From: Verrucomicrobiota bacterium
GTDB taxonomy: Bacteria > Verrucomicrobiota > Verrucomicrobiia > Opitutales > Opitutaceae
DNA: 64,000 nucleotides
Direction of reading: 5' to 3'
Assembly: GCA_023428905.1 (NCBI GenBank)
Contig: JAEYWP010000027.1
Span: forward strand, 1 to 64,000
Shown here: one piece after another, positions 26,414-35,761 of the stretch
Numbering within the stretch: position 1 is the stretch's first letter
Layout of the letters: each line of letters opens with the position of its first letter
Program-made: the position numbers and the translations under genes
Notes under the pieces: model-generated
Databases searched by the model: none
What the model was told of the DNA's origin: nothing
The model's input: only the letters and a program-made list of their open reading frames with translations

Positions 26414-27280
26414 ATGAGCCGTATCCAAAAAATTGTTCTCGCCACCCGCAAGAGCCCGCTGGCCCTGGCCCAGACCGAGATGGTCGCGGCCCGGTTGCGC
26501 GAAGCGCTTGGGGTGGAGACCGAGCTGCTGAAGATCGTCACCACCGGCGACCGGCAGACGGACTGGTCGCTGGAAAAGCGCGGCGGCAAGGGGCTTTTCA
26601 CCAGCGAACTCGAGCAGGCGCTGCGTCGCGGCGAGGCCGACGTGGCCGTGCACAGCACCAAGGACCTGCCGGGTGAGATGGATCCGGATCTTGGCATCGC
26701 CGGCTATCTGCCGCGGGCGGACCCGCGGGACGTGCTGGTCCTGCATGCCGGTGTCTCCAAACCCGCGACCCTTGCCACCAGCAGCCCGCGGCGGCGCCTG
26801 CAGATCGCGCGGCTTTTCCCGGCCGCGCAGTTCACCGAGATCCGGGGCAATGTGGATACGCGGCTGCGCAAGATCGGGGCGGACCATGTGGCCGATGCCA
26901 CCATCCTGGCCGCGGCTGGGCTGAACCGCCTGCAGATTGGCAACTGGCCCGGGGTGGAGTTCCACGCGCTGGGCTTCGAAAGCATGGTGCCGGCGGTGGG
27001 GCAGGCCGCGATCGCGGTCCAGTGCCGCGCCGGCGACACCGGCCGGTTTGCGGGCGCCTTTGATCCGGTCACCGCCCGGCACGTCGGTGTCGAACGCGCC
27101 TTCCAGGCCGCGCTGGGCGGCGGCTGCCACACCGCCTTCGCCGCGCATGCCACGGCGGATACGCTTTACCTTTTCCATGAGGCGATCGGGCTGCGCAGCC
27201 AGCCCCTCGCGCCGGAGGATTTCCTCCAGCCGGCGGCGACCGCCGCCCGGGTCCTTACCTCCCTCGGCCTCCTGGCCTGA
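26414..27280 (+). CDS. hemC: Porphobilinogen deaminase (hydroxymethylbilane synthase)
   Basis: Polymerises four porphobilinogens to hydroxymethylbilane in tetrapyrrole synthesis. The 288 residues include HSTKDLP with catalytic Asp84, TSSPRRRLQ, EIRGNVDTRLRKI for substrate binding, and GGGCHTAF with Cys238 holding the dipyrromethane cofactor. It is slightly shorter than E. coli HemC (313), with a compact third domain. ATG 26414 is chosen over the TTG at 26408. It is followed 11 bases later by cobA-hemD, the next enzymes of the pathway. Confidence 0.96.
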   Translation: MSRIQKIVLATRKSPLALAQTEMVAARLREALGVETELLKIVTTGDRQTDWSLEKRGGKGLFTSELEQALRRGEADVAVHSTKDLPGEMDPDLGIAGYLPRADPRDVLVLHAGVSKPATLATSSPRRRLQIARLFPAAQFTEIRGNVDTRLRKIGADHVADATILAAAGLNRLQIGNWPGVEFHALGFESMVPAVGQAAIAVQCRAGDTGRFAGAFDPVTARHVGVERAFQAALGGGCHTAFAAHATADTLYLFHEAIGLRSQPLAPEDFLQPAATAARVLTSLGLLA

Positions 27281-27291
27281 CCGTTTTGTCC

Positions 27292-28839
27292 ATGAAATCC
27301 GGCATCGTTTATCTGGTCGGCGCAGGCCCTGGTGACCTCGGCCTGGTGACGTTCCGCGCGAAGGAATTGATCCAGCGCGCCGACGTCCTCGTCTATGACT
27401 ATCTCGTCCATCCGGACCTGCTGCACTTTTGCCGTCCCGAGTGCGAGCAGGTCTACGTGGGCAAGAAAGCCGGCTTTCACGCTTTGCCTCAGGAGGAGAT
27501 CGAGGCGCTGCTGGTGAAGCACGCCAAGGCGGGCAAGACCGTGGTCCGGCTGAAGGGTGGCGATCCCTTCGTGTTCGGGCGGGGAGGAGAGGAGGCCCGC
27601 ACCCTGGCGCGAGACGGGATTCGATTTGAAGTCGTGCCTGGCGTCACCGCCGCCCTCGCCGCCGGCGCCTACGCGGGGATTCCGCTCACCCACCGCAACA
27701 CCAGTTCCTCCCTGGTTTTTCTGACCGGGCACGAGGACCCGAAAAAACACGAGTTACAGGTCGACTGGCGCAGTTATGGTTCCCTGAAGAATGCCACCCT
27801 CGCGATCTACATGGGGATGGGGCACCTGCGCTTCATCCTGAGCGAACTGGTGGCGGGGGGGCTCGCCCCGGCCACCCCGGCCGCCGTCGTGCAATGGGCC
27901 TCCCTTGGACGCCAACGCAGCGTGGCAGGCACGGTCTCCAGCCTGCCCGACCTCGTGGAAGCGTCGAAACTGGGTGCGCCCGCGATCATCTTTGTCGGCG
28001 AGGTGGTGCGTGCCCATGAGCAGATCGACTGGTTTGAACACCTGCCTCTCTTCGGGCGCCGTATTGCGATCACCCGCACCCGGGAGCAGGGAAGCGAGCT
28101 GCGCGACAAGCTGGAGGTCCTGGGAGCGGAGGTGCTGGAACTTCCCCTGATCAAGGTGAGCAAGGCGGTGGACCGGCAGATCCTGGCGGATTGTTTCCTC
28201 GAACTCGGCGGTTACGACTGGGTCGTCTTCACCAGCCCGAACGGGGTGAAGTATTTCTTCGACGAGGTGTATCGAATCTTTGACGACGTGCGGTCCCTCG
28301 GCCTGCTGCGGTTTGCCTGTGTAGGCGAGGCCACCGCGCGCGCTATCCGGGAACACCGCATCAAGGTGGAGTGCATGCCCGCGATCGCCACGGGCGAGGC
28401 GCTGGCGGAGGCCCTCATCGCCACCGGCAGCCTGGACAGCGCCAAGGTGATGGTGGTGACCGGAAACCTGAATCGCGACGTGCTCGTGCGAAAGCTCGAG
28501 GAGGCGCAGGCGATCGTCGACCAGCTGCCGGTGTACCGCACCGAGGGCACCGACTTGTCGGCCGATCCGACCGCCGATGAATTCCGCCAGCGGGGGGCCG
28601 ATGCCATCCTCTTTTGCAGTTCGTCGGCCGCGCAGGGTTTTGCCGATCAGGCCAAAGCCCTGCAGCTCGCCGATGGCGCCAAGCGCCCGCTCGCCGGCAG
28701 CATCGGCGCGCAGACCTCCGAGACCTTGAAGAAGGTGGGGGTACCCGTGGCGTTCGAGGCCGAGACCCCCTCGTTGGATGCCCTTGTCGAAGCGCTCGTG
28801 GCAAAACTGGCAACGTCTGGAAAAGCGTCCCGACGCTAA
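27292..28839 (+). CDS. Fused uroporphyrinogen-III C-methyltransferase / uroporphyrinogen-III synthase
   Basis: Two-domain protein of 515 residues. Residues 1-245 are the SAM-dependent SUMT/CobA domain: VYLVGAGPGDLGLVT, RLKGGDPFVFGRGGEE, and VVPGVTAALA, methylating uroporphyrinogen III toward sirohaem and cobalamin. Residues about 255-515 are HemD: RRIAITRTREQGSELRDKL, WVVFTSPNGVKYFFDE, FACVGEATARAI and ADAILFCSSSAAQGF, which closes the ring of hydroxymethylbilane. The fusion is known in several phyla. Co-directional with hemC. ATG 27292 is preferred over TTG 27286. No hemB or hemE follows. Confidence 0.95.
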   Translation: MKSGIVYLVGAGPGDLGLVTFRAKELIQRADVLVYDYLVHPDLLHFCRPECEQVYVGKKAGFHALPQEEIEALLVKHAKAGKTVVRLKGGDPFVFGRGGEEARTLARDGIRFEVVPGVTAALAAGAYAGIPLTHRNTSSSLVFLTGHEDPKKHELQVDWRSYGSLKNATLAIYMGMGHLRFILSELVAGGLAPATPAAVVQWASLGRQRSVAGTVSSLPDLVEASKLGAPAIIFVGEVVRAHEQIDWFEHLPLFGRRIAITRTREQGSELRDKLEVLGAEVLELPLIKVSKAVDRQILADCFLELGGYDWVVFTSPNGVKYFFDEVYRIFDDVRSLGLLRFACVGEATARAIREHRIKVECMPAIATGEALAEALIATGSLDSAKVMVVTGNLNRDVLVRKLEEAQAIVDQLPVYRTEGTDLSADPTADEFRQRGADAILFCSSSAAQGFADQAKALQLADGAKRPLAGSIGAQTSETLKKVGVPVAFEAETPSLDALVEALVAKLATSGKASRR

Positions 28840-28854
28840 GCCCGCGCCGTCGTC

Positions 28855-28869
28855 CCGCCCTCCGGGCGG
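28855..28869 (+). terminator. GC hairpin after cobA-hemD
   Basis: CCGCCC and GGGCGG with a three-base loop lie 16 bases past the stop in a G+C-rich run. There is no T-run; at best a weak terminator or Rho-dependent signal in the 137-base gap before the aminotransferase. Confidence 0.3.
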
Positions 28870-28976
28870 CGGGCGCTCGCTGCCGCTACTCCGCGCCTGA
28901 GCGCGTCCTACTAAACGCCTTACGGGCACTTCTCCCTTTCGCTTCAGCCGGCGCCGCGCCAGACTCCTCCATTTCC

Positions 28977-30071
28977 ATGAAAGTCCCATTTCTCGACCTT
29001 TCGCTTCAGCACAAGGCCCTTCGCGAGCAGGCGCTGGCGGCGCTGGCCGCTACGTACGACGCGACGCGGTTCTGCCTGGGGAAGGACGTGGAGGACTTCG
29101 AGAAGGCATTTGCCGCCACCTTGGGGTATCCGAAAGCACTCGCCCTCAATAGTGGCACGGCACCTCTTCACATCGGGTGCATGATGGCCGGCTTCGGCCC
29201 GGGCGACGAGGTGATCGTTCCCCCCTTCACCTTCATTTCCTCGGCCTGGGGCATTAACTATGTGGGTGCTACCCCGCGCTTTGTCGACGTGGAGGAGGGG
29301 ACCTTCAACCTCGACCCGGCCAAGGTGGAGGCCGCGATCACCCCCCGGACCAAGGGGATTATCGTGGTGCACCTTTTCGGGCAACCGGCGCGCATGGACG
29401 AGATCATGGCCATCGCCCGCAAACACCGCCTCTTTGTGATCGAGGACTGCGCCCAGGCGGTGGGCGCACGTTACCAGGGCACACCGGTGGGCAGTATCGG
29501 AGATGTGGGTACCTTTAGCTTTTACCCGACCAAGAATCTTGGCGGCTGCGGCGAGGGCGGGGCGCTGGTGGCGAAGGACGAGGCGCTCCTGACCCGCGCC
29601 CGGCACATCCGGGTGCATGGCTCTGACCGGCGTTATTATCATGACATCATCGGCGGCAATTTCCGGATGGATGGGTTCCAAGGGGCCCTCCTGAACGTAA
29701 AGCTGCCGCATCTGGCGGGTTGGACCGCCCGGCGCCAGGCCATCGCCCGCCGGTACCTGAACGAGATCACCCTGGCTGACACGCGCCTTCCGGAGCAGCC
29801 GTCCTACGGACAGTCGGTCTTTCATCAGTTCACGATCCGGCATCCGCGCCGCGACGCGCTGCGGGAGCACCTGACCCGGTGCGAGGTGGGGACCGACCTG
29901 ATCTATCCGGTGCCGCTGCACCTGCAGGCCTGTTACGCCTATCTGGAGGTGGGCCGTGGATCCTTGCCCGTGGCGGAAAAGGCGGCGTCCACCTGCGTCA
30001 GCCTGCCGATCTTCCCCGAGCTTACGGACGCCCAAGTCGATCACGTGATCGCTTCGGTCAATCGTTTCTAG
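28977..30071 (+). CDS. DegT/DnrJ/EryC1/StrS-type PLP aminotransferase
   Basis: Nucleotide-sugar aminotransferase of 364 residues. PLP-binding lysine is Lys186 in GTFSFYPTKNLGGCGEGG; other marks are ALNSGTAPLHIG, VIVPPFTFISS, FVIEDCAQAVGA and HIRVHGSDRRYYH. Such enzymes place amino groups on UDP- or dTDP-sugars for cell-surface glycans or antibiotics. It begins MKVPFLDLSLQHKAL, the usual start of the family, with a pyrimidine-rich leader. No sugar-modifying neighbour is next to it, so the product is unknown. Confidence 0.92.
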   Translation: MKVPFLDLSLQHKALREQALAALAATYDATRFCLGKDVEDFEKAFAATLGYPKALALNSGTAPLHIGCMMAGFGPGDEVIVPPFTFISSAWGINYVGATPRFVDVEEGTFNLDPAKVEAAITPRTKGIIVVHLFGQPARMDEIMAIARKHRLFVIEDCAQAVGARYQGTPVGSIGDVGTFSFYPTKNLGGCGEGGALVAKDEALLTRARHIRVHGSDRRYYHDIIGGNFRMDGFQGALLNVKLPHLAGWTARRQAIARRYLNEITLADTRLPEQPSYGQSVFHQFTIRHPRRDALREHLTRCEVGTDLIYPVPLHLQACYAYLEVGRGSLPVAEKAASTCVSLPIFPELTDAQVDHVIASVNRF

Positions 30072-30189
30072 GCAGGGGTCACCGGTCGTGCGACCGGCCG
30101 CTCGGAATAGGGTTTACACTCCAGACTCCTGGGGTATCCACGAGGCACGCACGTCGCGCAAGAGCCTCACCCCAAGGAACGCAGCAGTC

Positions 30190-30867
30190 ATGATCAACGG
30201 CATACGCCTAAAAGTTTGCGGACTCACCTCTCTCGTGGATGCCGAGGCGGCAGACGGATGCGGGGCGGATTACCTGGGTTTTATCCTCTACCCGAAATCG
30301 CCGCGCTACCTGCCACTGGACGCCTTCAAGGCGATGCTGCCCCGCCTCCCCGAACAGCGGAAAAAGGTGGCGGTCGTGGTGGAGCCCGAGGTCGACGACC
30401 TGCCCAAGCTCCTGGAGGCCGGATTCGACGCCATCCAGGTACACTTTTCCCACGAGATCCCCTTTTTCCAGGTGGCGTTGTGGGCGGACGCCGTCCCGGC
30501 GGACCGCCTGTGGATCGCTCCGCGCGCCGCTCCTGGGCAGGAACCTGACCCCGCATATTTCCCGCTGGCCCAGACGATCCTTTTTGATGCCCACGATCCG
30601 CAGGCTTTCGGCGGCACCGGAAAGACCGCCGATTGGGCAACCTTCGCCCGGCTGCGCGAGCGGTTCTCCCGCCCTCAGTGGATTCTGGCCGGCGGTCTGT
30701 CCCCGCAGAACATCGGCGACGCGATCCGTGCCAGCGGCGCCAATTTTGTGGACGTGAACAGCGGCATTGAAGCCGCTCCGGGCATCAAGGACCGCGAGAA
30801 GCTGAAGTCCTTTGTCGTCGCCCTGCATCGGGCGACCTCGAAAGACAACCCTGCCTACGGGGCCTGA
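30190..30867 (+). CDS. trpF: Phosphoribosylanthranilate isomerase
   Basis: Isomerises phosphoribosylanthranilate to the CdRP intermediate in tryptophan synthesis. The 225-residue (beta/alpha)8 barrel has catalytic Cys10 in IRLKVCGLT and the aspartate in NFVDVNSGIE, plus YLGFILYPKSPRYL, ILAGGLSPQN and GIEAAPGIKDREKL. It is a lone trp gene here, 118 bases after the DegT aminotransferase; upstream in-frame codons exist, but homology begins at ATG 30190. Confidence 0.94.
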   Translation: MINGIRLKVCGLTSLVDAEAADGCGADYLGFILYPKSPRYLPLDAFKAMLPRLPEQRKKVAVVVEPEVDDLPKLLEAGFDAIQVHFSHEIPFFQVALWADAVPADRLWIAPRAAPGQEPDPAYFPLAQTILFDAHDPQAFGGTGKTADWATFARLRERFSRPQWILAGGLSPQNIGDAIRASGANFVDVNSGIEAAPGIKDREKLKSFVVALHRATSKDNPAYGA

Positions 30868-31017
30868 GCGGCGGTCGTGCCCCTCCCGGGGCCACCGGGG
30901 GCAGCCTCCTCGCCCCCCTTCGGAAGCACTCGCGGTGCTCACCGCGGGAACAACCCTCGCGCGGTTGAGGACGTCGCCCGTCGAAACGCGCGCGTCTCAA
31001 TCCGGAAGAACGGCGGT

Positions 31018-33333
31018 ATGCTCCCCCATGTCGTCAACCTCACTGCCCTCACCCGCCACCGCGTGGAAGGCCCACTCACGGCCTGGCAGACGCCCAACGG
31101 CCGCTTCAACGTCGAACACCTCGCAGGCAGGAGTCCGGCTGGCGAATGCCTTGTTTTTTATTGGTCTCCGCAGCGCGACTGGCAGGTGGTCAACGTCACG
31201 GCCAAGACCGGGGCGCGCATCGCTGGCGCGCTGACCAGCTGGCAGACGAAAAACGGGCCCTACACCGTCGAGCACCTGGCTGGCCGCGCTCCCAACGGCG
31301 ACCTGCTGGTTTTCTGGTGGTCGCCACAGCACGATTGGCAGGTGGTGAACGTCTCGGAGAAGACCGGTCACAAGATCGCGGATACGGTGACGAGTTGGCT
31401 GACCCCGAACGGTCCCCACACCGTCGAGCACCTGGCGGGTCGTGCCCCGAATGGCGACCTGCTGGTGTTCTGGTGGTCTCCCATCCGCGACTGGCAGGTC
31501 GTCAACGTGACCGCCAAGACCGGCCGTCAGATCGCATCCGCGGTGGCCAGTTACGTCACGCCGGATGGACCCATGCTGGTCGAACACCTGGCGGCGCATG
31601 ACTGCACGGGAGCGCTCCTGGTCTTTTGGTGGTCGCCGGCCCACGACTGGCAGGTGGTCGATGTCACCGGCATCACCGGCCGGCGCGTGGCGGGAGAACC
31701 TTGCTGCTGGCTCGCGGGCAATCGCGCCCACCTCGGCGCCAACGGCCCGGATGGCTCGCTTCTCGTCTTCTGGTGGAGCCCCTCTGCCAACTGGCGCGTC
31801 GTCAACGCGTCCTCGATCAGCGGCGAGCCGAGCGACGGCGCGCTCTCACCCTATCAGTTGCCGAGCGGAGCAGAGACCGCGGAACTGCTGGCCGGGCGGA
31901 AACCCGATGGTTCGCTACTCCTGCACTGGTGGAAACCGTCGCGGGACTGGCAGGCGGTGAACCTTTCCGACGCCATCGGTGGAATCAGGTTCGCCGCGGA
32001 TCCGGTCGCCTGGGTGACCCCGTCGGCAAACCGGAGGGTAGAACATTGGGCTGCTCCGACCAAGGATGGGACACTCCTCGTCGTCTGGAGCGATTCGGAG
32101 CCCCGCGATGTGACGGATACCGTGGGCGGTCCCTTCAAGGAGCTGAAACGGATACGCAACCTGCGCCGGAAGATCGTTGTGATCCTCTGGGACCCGCACC
32201 GCCCCGGTGACCCGGCACCGCTGAAGCAGGACGTGGAGGCGACCCTCTTTGGGGTTCAGAATAGCGTGCGCGGTTACTTCCTCGAGAACAGCAATGGCCA
32301 TTTCACGATCGAAAACGCGGGCGTCGTGGGCTGGTACGACGCCGACCGGCCACCGACCCACTACTGGGGCCCGGTCGATACCAACGACAGCGATGGCGAC
32401 GGCTGGGTGAATCCCCATGTGGAAAAATGGGCGGAGGCGATTCGCAAAGCCGGCGTGGATTTCGACTTCTCCGCCTTCGACGGAGACCCGCTCGACGGCG
32501 TCCTCAAACCCGAGGAGCTCGGGGTCCTCATCGTCATCCCCCAGAATTCTCCCTTCGGCACCAATCGCGGGGTGGTGGGGCGGGAGTATCCAAATCCTCA
32601 ACCGCTGGTGGTGCGCGGTGTTTCTTTCGGTGTGATCGCGGAGGCCTACATCGGCAGCCCGCCCAACCTCGGGCTTGTCGCGCACGAACTCGACCACCTG
32701 TTGCTCCACGGCCCGGACATGTATTTCACCCTGCCCACGCCCTACGCGGCGGGGGCGTATTCCCTGATGGATGGCACCTACCAGGGCTCGCACCTCGATC
32801 CATTTGCGAAACTCAAACACGGGTGGCTGCGCCCCAAGGTGATCCTCAAGTCGGGCACGTATTCGCTGAAGGACGTGGAGACGGGACACACCGCCTGGAT
32901 CCTCGTGAACCCCCAGCGCGGGCTCGACGAATATTTCATCGTCGAGAACCGCTGGCCCGGAACGTCCTACGACCGCGTCCTGCCCGACAGGGGCGGCCTG
33001 GCCGTCTGGCACATCATGGAGAATCCGGCGGTGTACGGGACGCTGCCCCCGCCCCCGGGCACTCCCGCGGATAAGTGGGCGTTGATCGCCGCGGATGACT
33101 GGGGCCGGCGGGCGATCCGCATGATCCGGCCCAAACCCCTGCCTCCCATCGACGACACCCGGGCGCTGTGGGATGGCACCGATCCGGAAACCGGATACGA
33201 TCTGCTTTCCGATGATCCGGATCCCAATCACTCCACCCTTCGCTGGGCGGACGGGTCGCCCTCGGGTTTTGCAATCCGGGCGATCTCCGCCCGCGGGGCA
33301 GAGATGACGGCCACCGTCGAGGTTCCGTTTTAG
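31018..33333 (+). CDS. Seven-bladed propeller fused to an M6-like metalloprotease
   Basis: A 771-residue protein in two parts. Residues 1-365 are tandem repeats, the first three exactly 52 residues each, with the pattern LLVFWWSPxxDWQVVNVTxxTG. The incomplete first and last units suggest a closed seven-bladed propeller, similar to lectin-type propellers. Residues about 395-771 resemble M6 (immune-inhibitor-A-like) peptidases: VVILWDPHRPGD, VAHELDHLLLHG with zinc ligands His556 and His560 and catalytic Glu557, and GAYSLMDG. M6 enzymes are secreted, yet no signal peptide is visible at ATG 31018 or in the upstream in-frame codons (from 30877). Function as a carbohydrate-targeted protease is inference. 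Confidence 0.85.
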   Translation: MLPHVVNLTALTRHRVEGPLTAWQTPNGRFNVEHLAGRSPAGECLVFYWSPQRDWQVVNVTAKTGARIAGALTSWQTKNGPYTVEHLAGRAPNGDLLVFWWSPQHDWQVVNVSEKTGHKIADTVTSWLTPNGPHTVEHLAGRAPNGDLLVFWWSPIRDWQVVNVTAKTGRQIASAVASYVTPDGPMLVEHLAAHDCTGALLVFWWSPAHDWQVVDVTGITGRRVAGEPCCWLAGNRAHLGANGPDGSLLVFWWSPSANWRVVNASSISGEPSDGALSPYQLPSGAETAELLAGRKPDGSLLLHWWKPSRDWQAVNLSDAIGGIRFAADPVAWVTPSANRRVEHWAAPTKDGTLLVVWSDSEPRDVTDTVGGPFKELKRIRNLRRKIVVILWDPHRPGDPAPLKQDVEATLFGVQNSVRGYFLENSNGHFTIENAGVVGWYDADRPPTHYWGPVDTNDSDGDGWVNPHVEKWAEAIRKAGVDFDFSAFDGDPLDGVLKPEELGVLIVIPQNSPFGTNRGVVGREYPNPQPLVVRGVSFGVIAEAYIGSPPNLGLVAHELDHLLLHGPDMYFTLPTPYAAGAYSLMDGTYQGSHLDPFAKLKHGWLRPKVILKSGTYSLKDVETGHTAWILVNPQRGLDEYFIVENRWPGTSYDRVLPDRGGLAVWHIMENPAVYGTLPPPPGTPADKWALIAADDWGRRAIRMIRPKPLPPIDDTRALWDGTDPETGYDLLSDDPDPNHSTLRWADGSPSGFAIRAISARGAEMTATVEVPF
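31120..32098 (+). repeat. 156-base tandem repeats encoding propeller blades
   Basis: Units at 31120-31275, 31276-31431 and 31432-31587 are in-frame and close to identical in protein (LAGRAPNGDLLVFWWSP...DWQVVNV). Later units diverge in length (49-54 residues). The near-identity of the first three points to recent duplication. Confidence 0.85.
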
Positions 33334-33335
33334 GC

Positions 33336-33388
33336 GCGGGCGACAGGGGGCGACGGACGCCGACCGTTTGGCGCGCTTCGTCGCCCGC
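33336..33388 (+). terminator. Long inverted repeat after the propeller-protease gene
   Basis: Perfect 9-base arms (GCGGGCGAC at 33336-33344, GTCGCCCGC at 33380-33388) start three bases past the stop, with inner self-complementary GC runs and TCATCCTTTT after. It may end the transcript; the T-run is short. Confidence 0.45.
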
Positions 33389-33472
33389 TCATCCTTTTGT
33401 ATCCCGGCAGGGGCGGGAAATGTGCAGAGTGGGTGGCGTCGGAACTTCCCCATAGCCAACCCGATTCCCCCT

Positions 33473-35761
33473 ATGAACCCACTGCCTCGTTCGACGCGTC
33501 TACTCCTTCTCCTCTCGTGCTTGACCGCATCCCCACTCTGGGCGGCCGATACGGCGCCCGCAGCGGCCCCGTCCACCGCCGTCTCAACCCTCCTCGAGCG
33601 GCAGGACCTCGCACCCTACCGCGGTTGGTTGAAATACCTGCGTCTGCGGGTCGAACAGGAAACGGCACGCGGCGGGGCTGATTCCGAAGCCGCGCGCGCC
33701 GCTGCCCAGCGGCTTGCGGACTGGGCCTGGCGGATCGAACAAGACCCGGCCTTGCTCGGAAAACTGCGCGGCGTGCAGGAATGGGCCTACGAGTCCGCGG
33801 CAGACGGTTCCGGGCAGCCTTTCAAGATCATGATCCCTACGGATTATGATCCCACGAATCCGCCTGGCATGTCCGTCTACATGCACGGGCTCACCGGCGA
33901 CCACCTCAAACACTCCACTGGGATCAAAGACCGGGCAGGCGACTTTGACATCGCAGTCCTCGGCCGCTCGCGAGGGGGCTCCTACCTGGGCCTTTCCGGC
34001 GCGGACGTGCTCGACGTGATCAAGTATGTGCAGACCCATTGGAAAATCGACGACAGGAGGATTCAGCTGACTGGCGGAAGCATGGGTGGAGGTGGGATTT
34101 TCAAGTTGGGCTCGCGGTATCCTCATCTTTTCGCGTCCGGGCTGATCACCTGCGGCTTCACCACCCAGGAGCCGATCAACAACCTCCTGACACTTCCCCT
34201 GTACGCCACCCACAGCGCGGACGATCCAGTGGTCGGCATCATCACCGCACGCGGCCCTCTGCAGACGGTGCGGGAGCGGGGCGGTCGCAACGTCTTCGAC
34301 GAGACCAACGGACTCGGTCATGCGGCGTGGGACTTCGCCGAGGGAAATCGCCGTGCCGCGGCCTGGGCCCAGGGGGAGGTCCGCCCGAGGTCCCAGGACG
34401 TGCTGCGTATCGATTTCACCGCGCTCGACGGGGAAGCCCGCCGGGGCTGGTGGGCCGAGGTTGCGGAGTGGGGCGCCGAGCCGCGCCCGGCCCGGTTTAT
34501 TCTTACGGCATCGCGCGCAAATGCGCTCAATGTCGAACTGCGCAACGTGGGGAGGTTGACCCTTCACCTGGAGGAAGCGCCCTTCGACCGAGCCCGTCCT
34601 CTCGTGCTCTCGGTCAATGGCCAGCCCGCAGTGACCGTGCCCGCACCGCTGCCCGCCAAGGTGGATCTGACGCCTACCGGTATCGCCGCGCCCACGACAA
34701 CCACACGCCGTCTGCACGCGCCCGGCGGCGCCTATCAACTCTACAACGGTGAGCCCCTCCTGATCGTTTACGGCACGCGCGGCGCCGCAGCGTTGAAAGA
34801 GGCTGCTGAGGCGGCGGCCCGCAGCTGGAACCCCGGCTGGCCCACCGAAGGTGAGGGGCGGGACCCGGGTGATGGCGTACCGTTTTTCCACAACCTGTTT
34901 GGCACCCTCCCGGTCAAGGCGGACCGCGATGTGACGGCGGAAGACCTTGCCCGCAATCACCTCGTCCTGATCGGCAACGCCGAGGAGAACAGTGTAGTCG
35001 AGCGCCTGTCCGCGGGCTTCCCCCTGCGCGTGACGGCGACGGAAATCGTCTGCAGCGATGGCGCGTCATTTCCGCGGGCCGGAAATGTCTGGGGTCTTGT
35101 GCACCTTAACCCGGAGGCCCCGGACCGCCTCGTCTTCTGGGTGGGCTCGGATACACCGGTCGCTTACGCCGCCGGCGCGGTGATTCCTGCCCTGCACGGC
35201 AGCGGCTTCCACGCAGCGGATCTCGTTATTGCCGACCCGGCGAAACGTACGGTGATCGCCACCCGCAGCCTGACTGCCCAGTGGGAGTGGGCGAAGGATC
35301 GGGGTTTCGCCAAGCTCCCGTCTTCGCTTACGTCCCAAGCCAGCCTGGCGAATGCAGTGGCCGAGGCCGCGCGTCGTGCGGCTGGCTGCGACTATGCCAT
35401 CGCAACCTCGTTTGAACAGTTGGGAGCGACCCCGTTTGATCCCGCCACGGCGTCAGTCCGGGACGTGGCAAACCTGGCCTACAACGACCTGATCGACGTG
35501 CTGGAGCTGACGGGTGCGCAGCTCCAAACACTGGATACCAAGTTCCGCTCGCCGCAACCCGGCCCTCCGAGGCATCTGGCTGTGCAGCCCGCCCTGGACC
35601 CGGCTGCGATTCAGCCGGACAAGGTCTACCGTGTCGCCGTCTCGGCCCTGACCGCCTTCCACGCGGGCCGGGTGATCCTCGACATGCCGGTGCGCCAGCA
35701 GCGCACAGAGCTCACCCTGGCGGACGCGATCGAACGGTTTCTTCCCGGACGCCGGGGTTGA
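33473..35761 (+). CDS. Secreted alpha/beta hydrolase with 5'-nucleotidase-C-like C-terminal domain
   Basis: A 762-residue exported protein with signal peptide RSTRLLLLLSCLTASPLWAAD. Residues about 115-290 form a PHB-depolymerase/feruloyl-esterase-like hydrolase. Nucleophile Ser203 lies in TGGSMGGGG, an acid in HSADDP (Asp250/251), and His283 in GLGHAAWDF. A beta-rich middle follows (WVGSDTPVAYAAG at residues about 560). Residues about 615-755 (LANAVAEAARRAAGCDYAIA, IDVLELTGAQLQTLDTKF, VYRVAVSALTAFHAG) look like the C-terminal domain of UshA-type 5'-nucleotidases. That combination is unusual. The substrate is unknown. ATG 33473 is set by the signal peptide. Confidence 0.82.
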   Translation: MNPLPRSTRLLLLLSCLTASPLWAADTAPAAAPSTAVSTLLERQDLAPYRGWLKYLRLRVEQETARGGADSEAARAAAQRLADWAWRIEQDPALLGKLRGVQEWAYESAADGSGQPFKIMIPTDYDPTNPPGMSVYMHGLTGDHLKHSTGIKDRAGDFDIAVLGRSRGGSYLGLSGADVLDVIKYVQTHWKIDDRRIQLTGGSMGGGGIFKLGSRYPHLFASGLITCGFTTQEPINNLLTLPLYATHSADDPVVGIITARGPLQTVRERGGRNVFDETNGLGHAAWDFAEGNRRAAAWAQGEVRPRSQDVLRIDFTALDGEARRGWWAEVAEWGAEPRPARFILTASRANALNVELRNVGRLTLHLEEAPFDRARPLVLSVNGQPAVTVPAPLPAKVDLTPTGIAAPTTTTRRLHAPGGAYQLYNGEPLLIVYGTRGAAALKEAAEAAARSWNPGWPTEGEGRDPGDGVPFFHNLFGTLPVKADRDVTAEDLARNHLVLIGNAEENSVVERLSAGFPLRVTATEIVCSDGASFPRAGNVWGLVHLNPEAPDRLVFWVGSDTPVAYAAGAVIPALHGSGFHAADLVIADPAKRTVIATRSLTAQWEWAKDRGFAKLPSSLTSQASLANAVAEAARRAAGCDYAIATSFEQLGATPFDPATASVRDVANLAYNDLIDVLELTGAQLQTLDTKFRSPQPGPPRHLAVQPALDPAAIQPDKVYRVAVSALTAFHAGRVILDMPVRQQRTELTLADAIERFLPGRRG

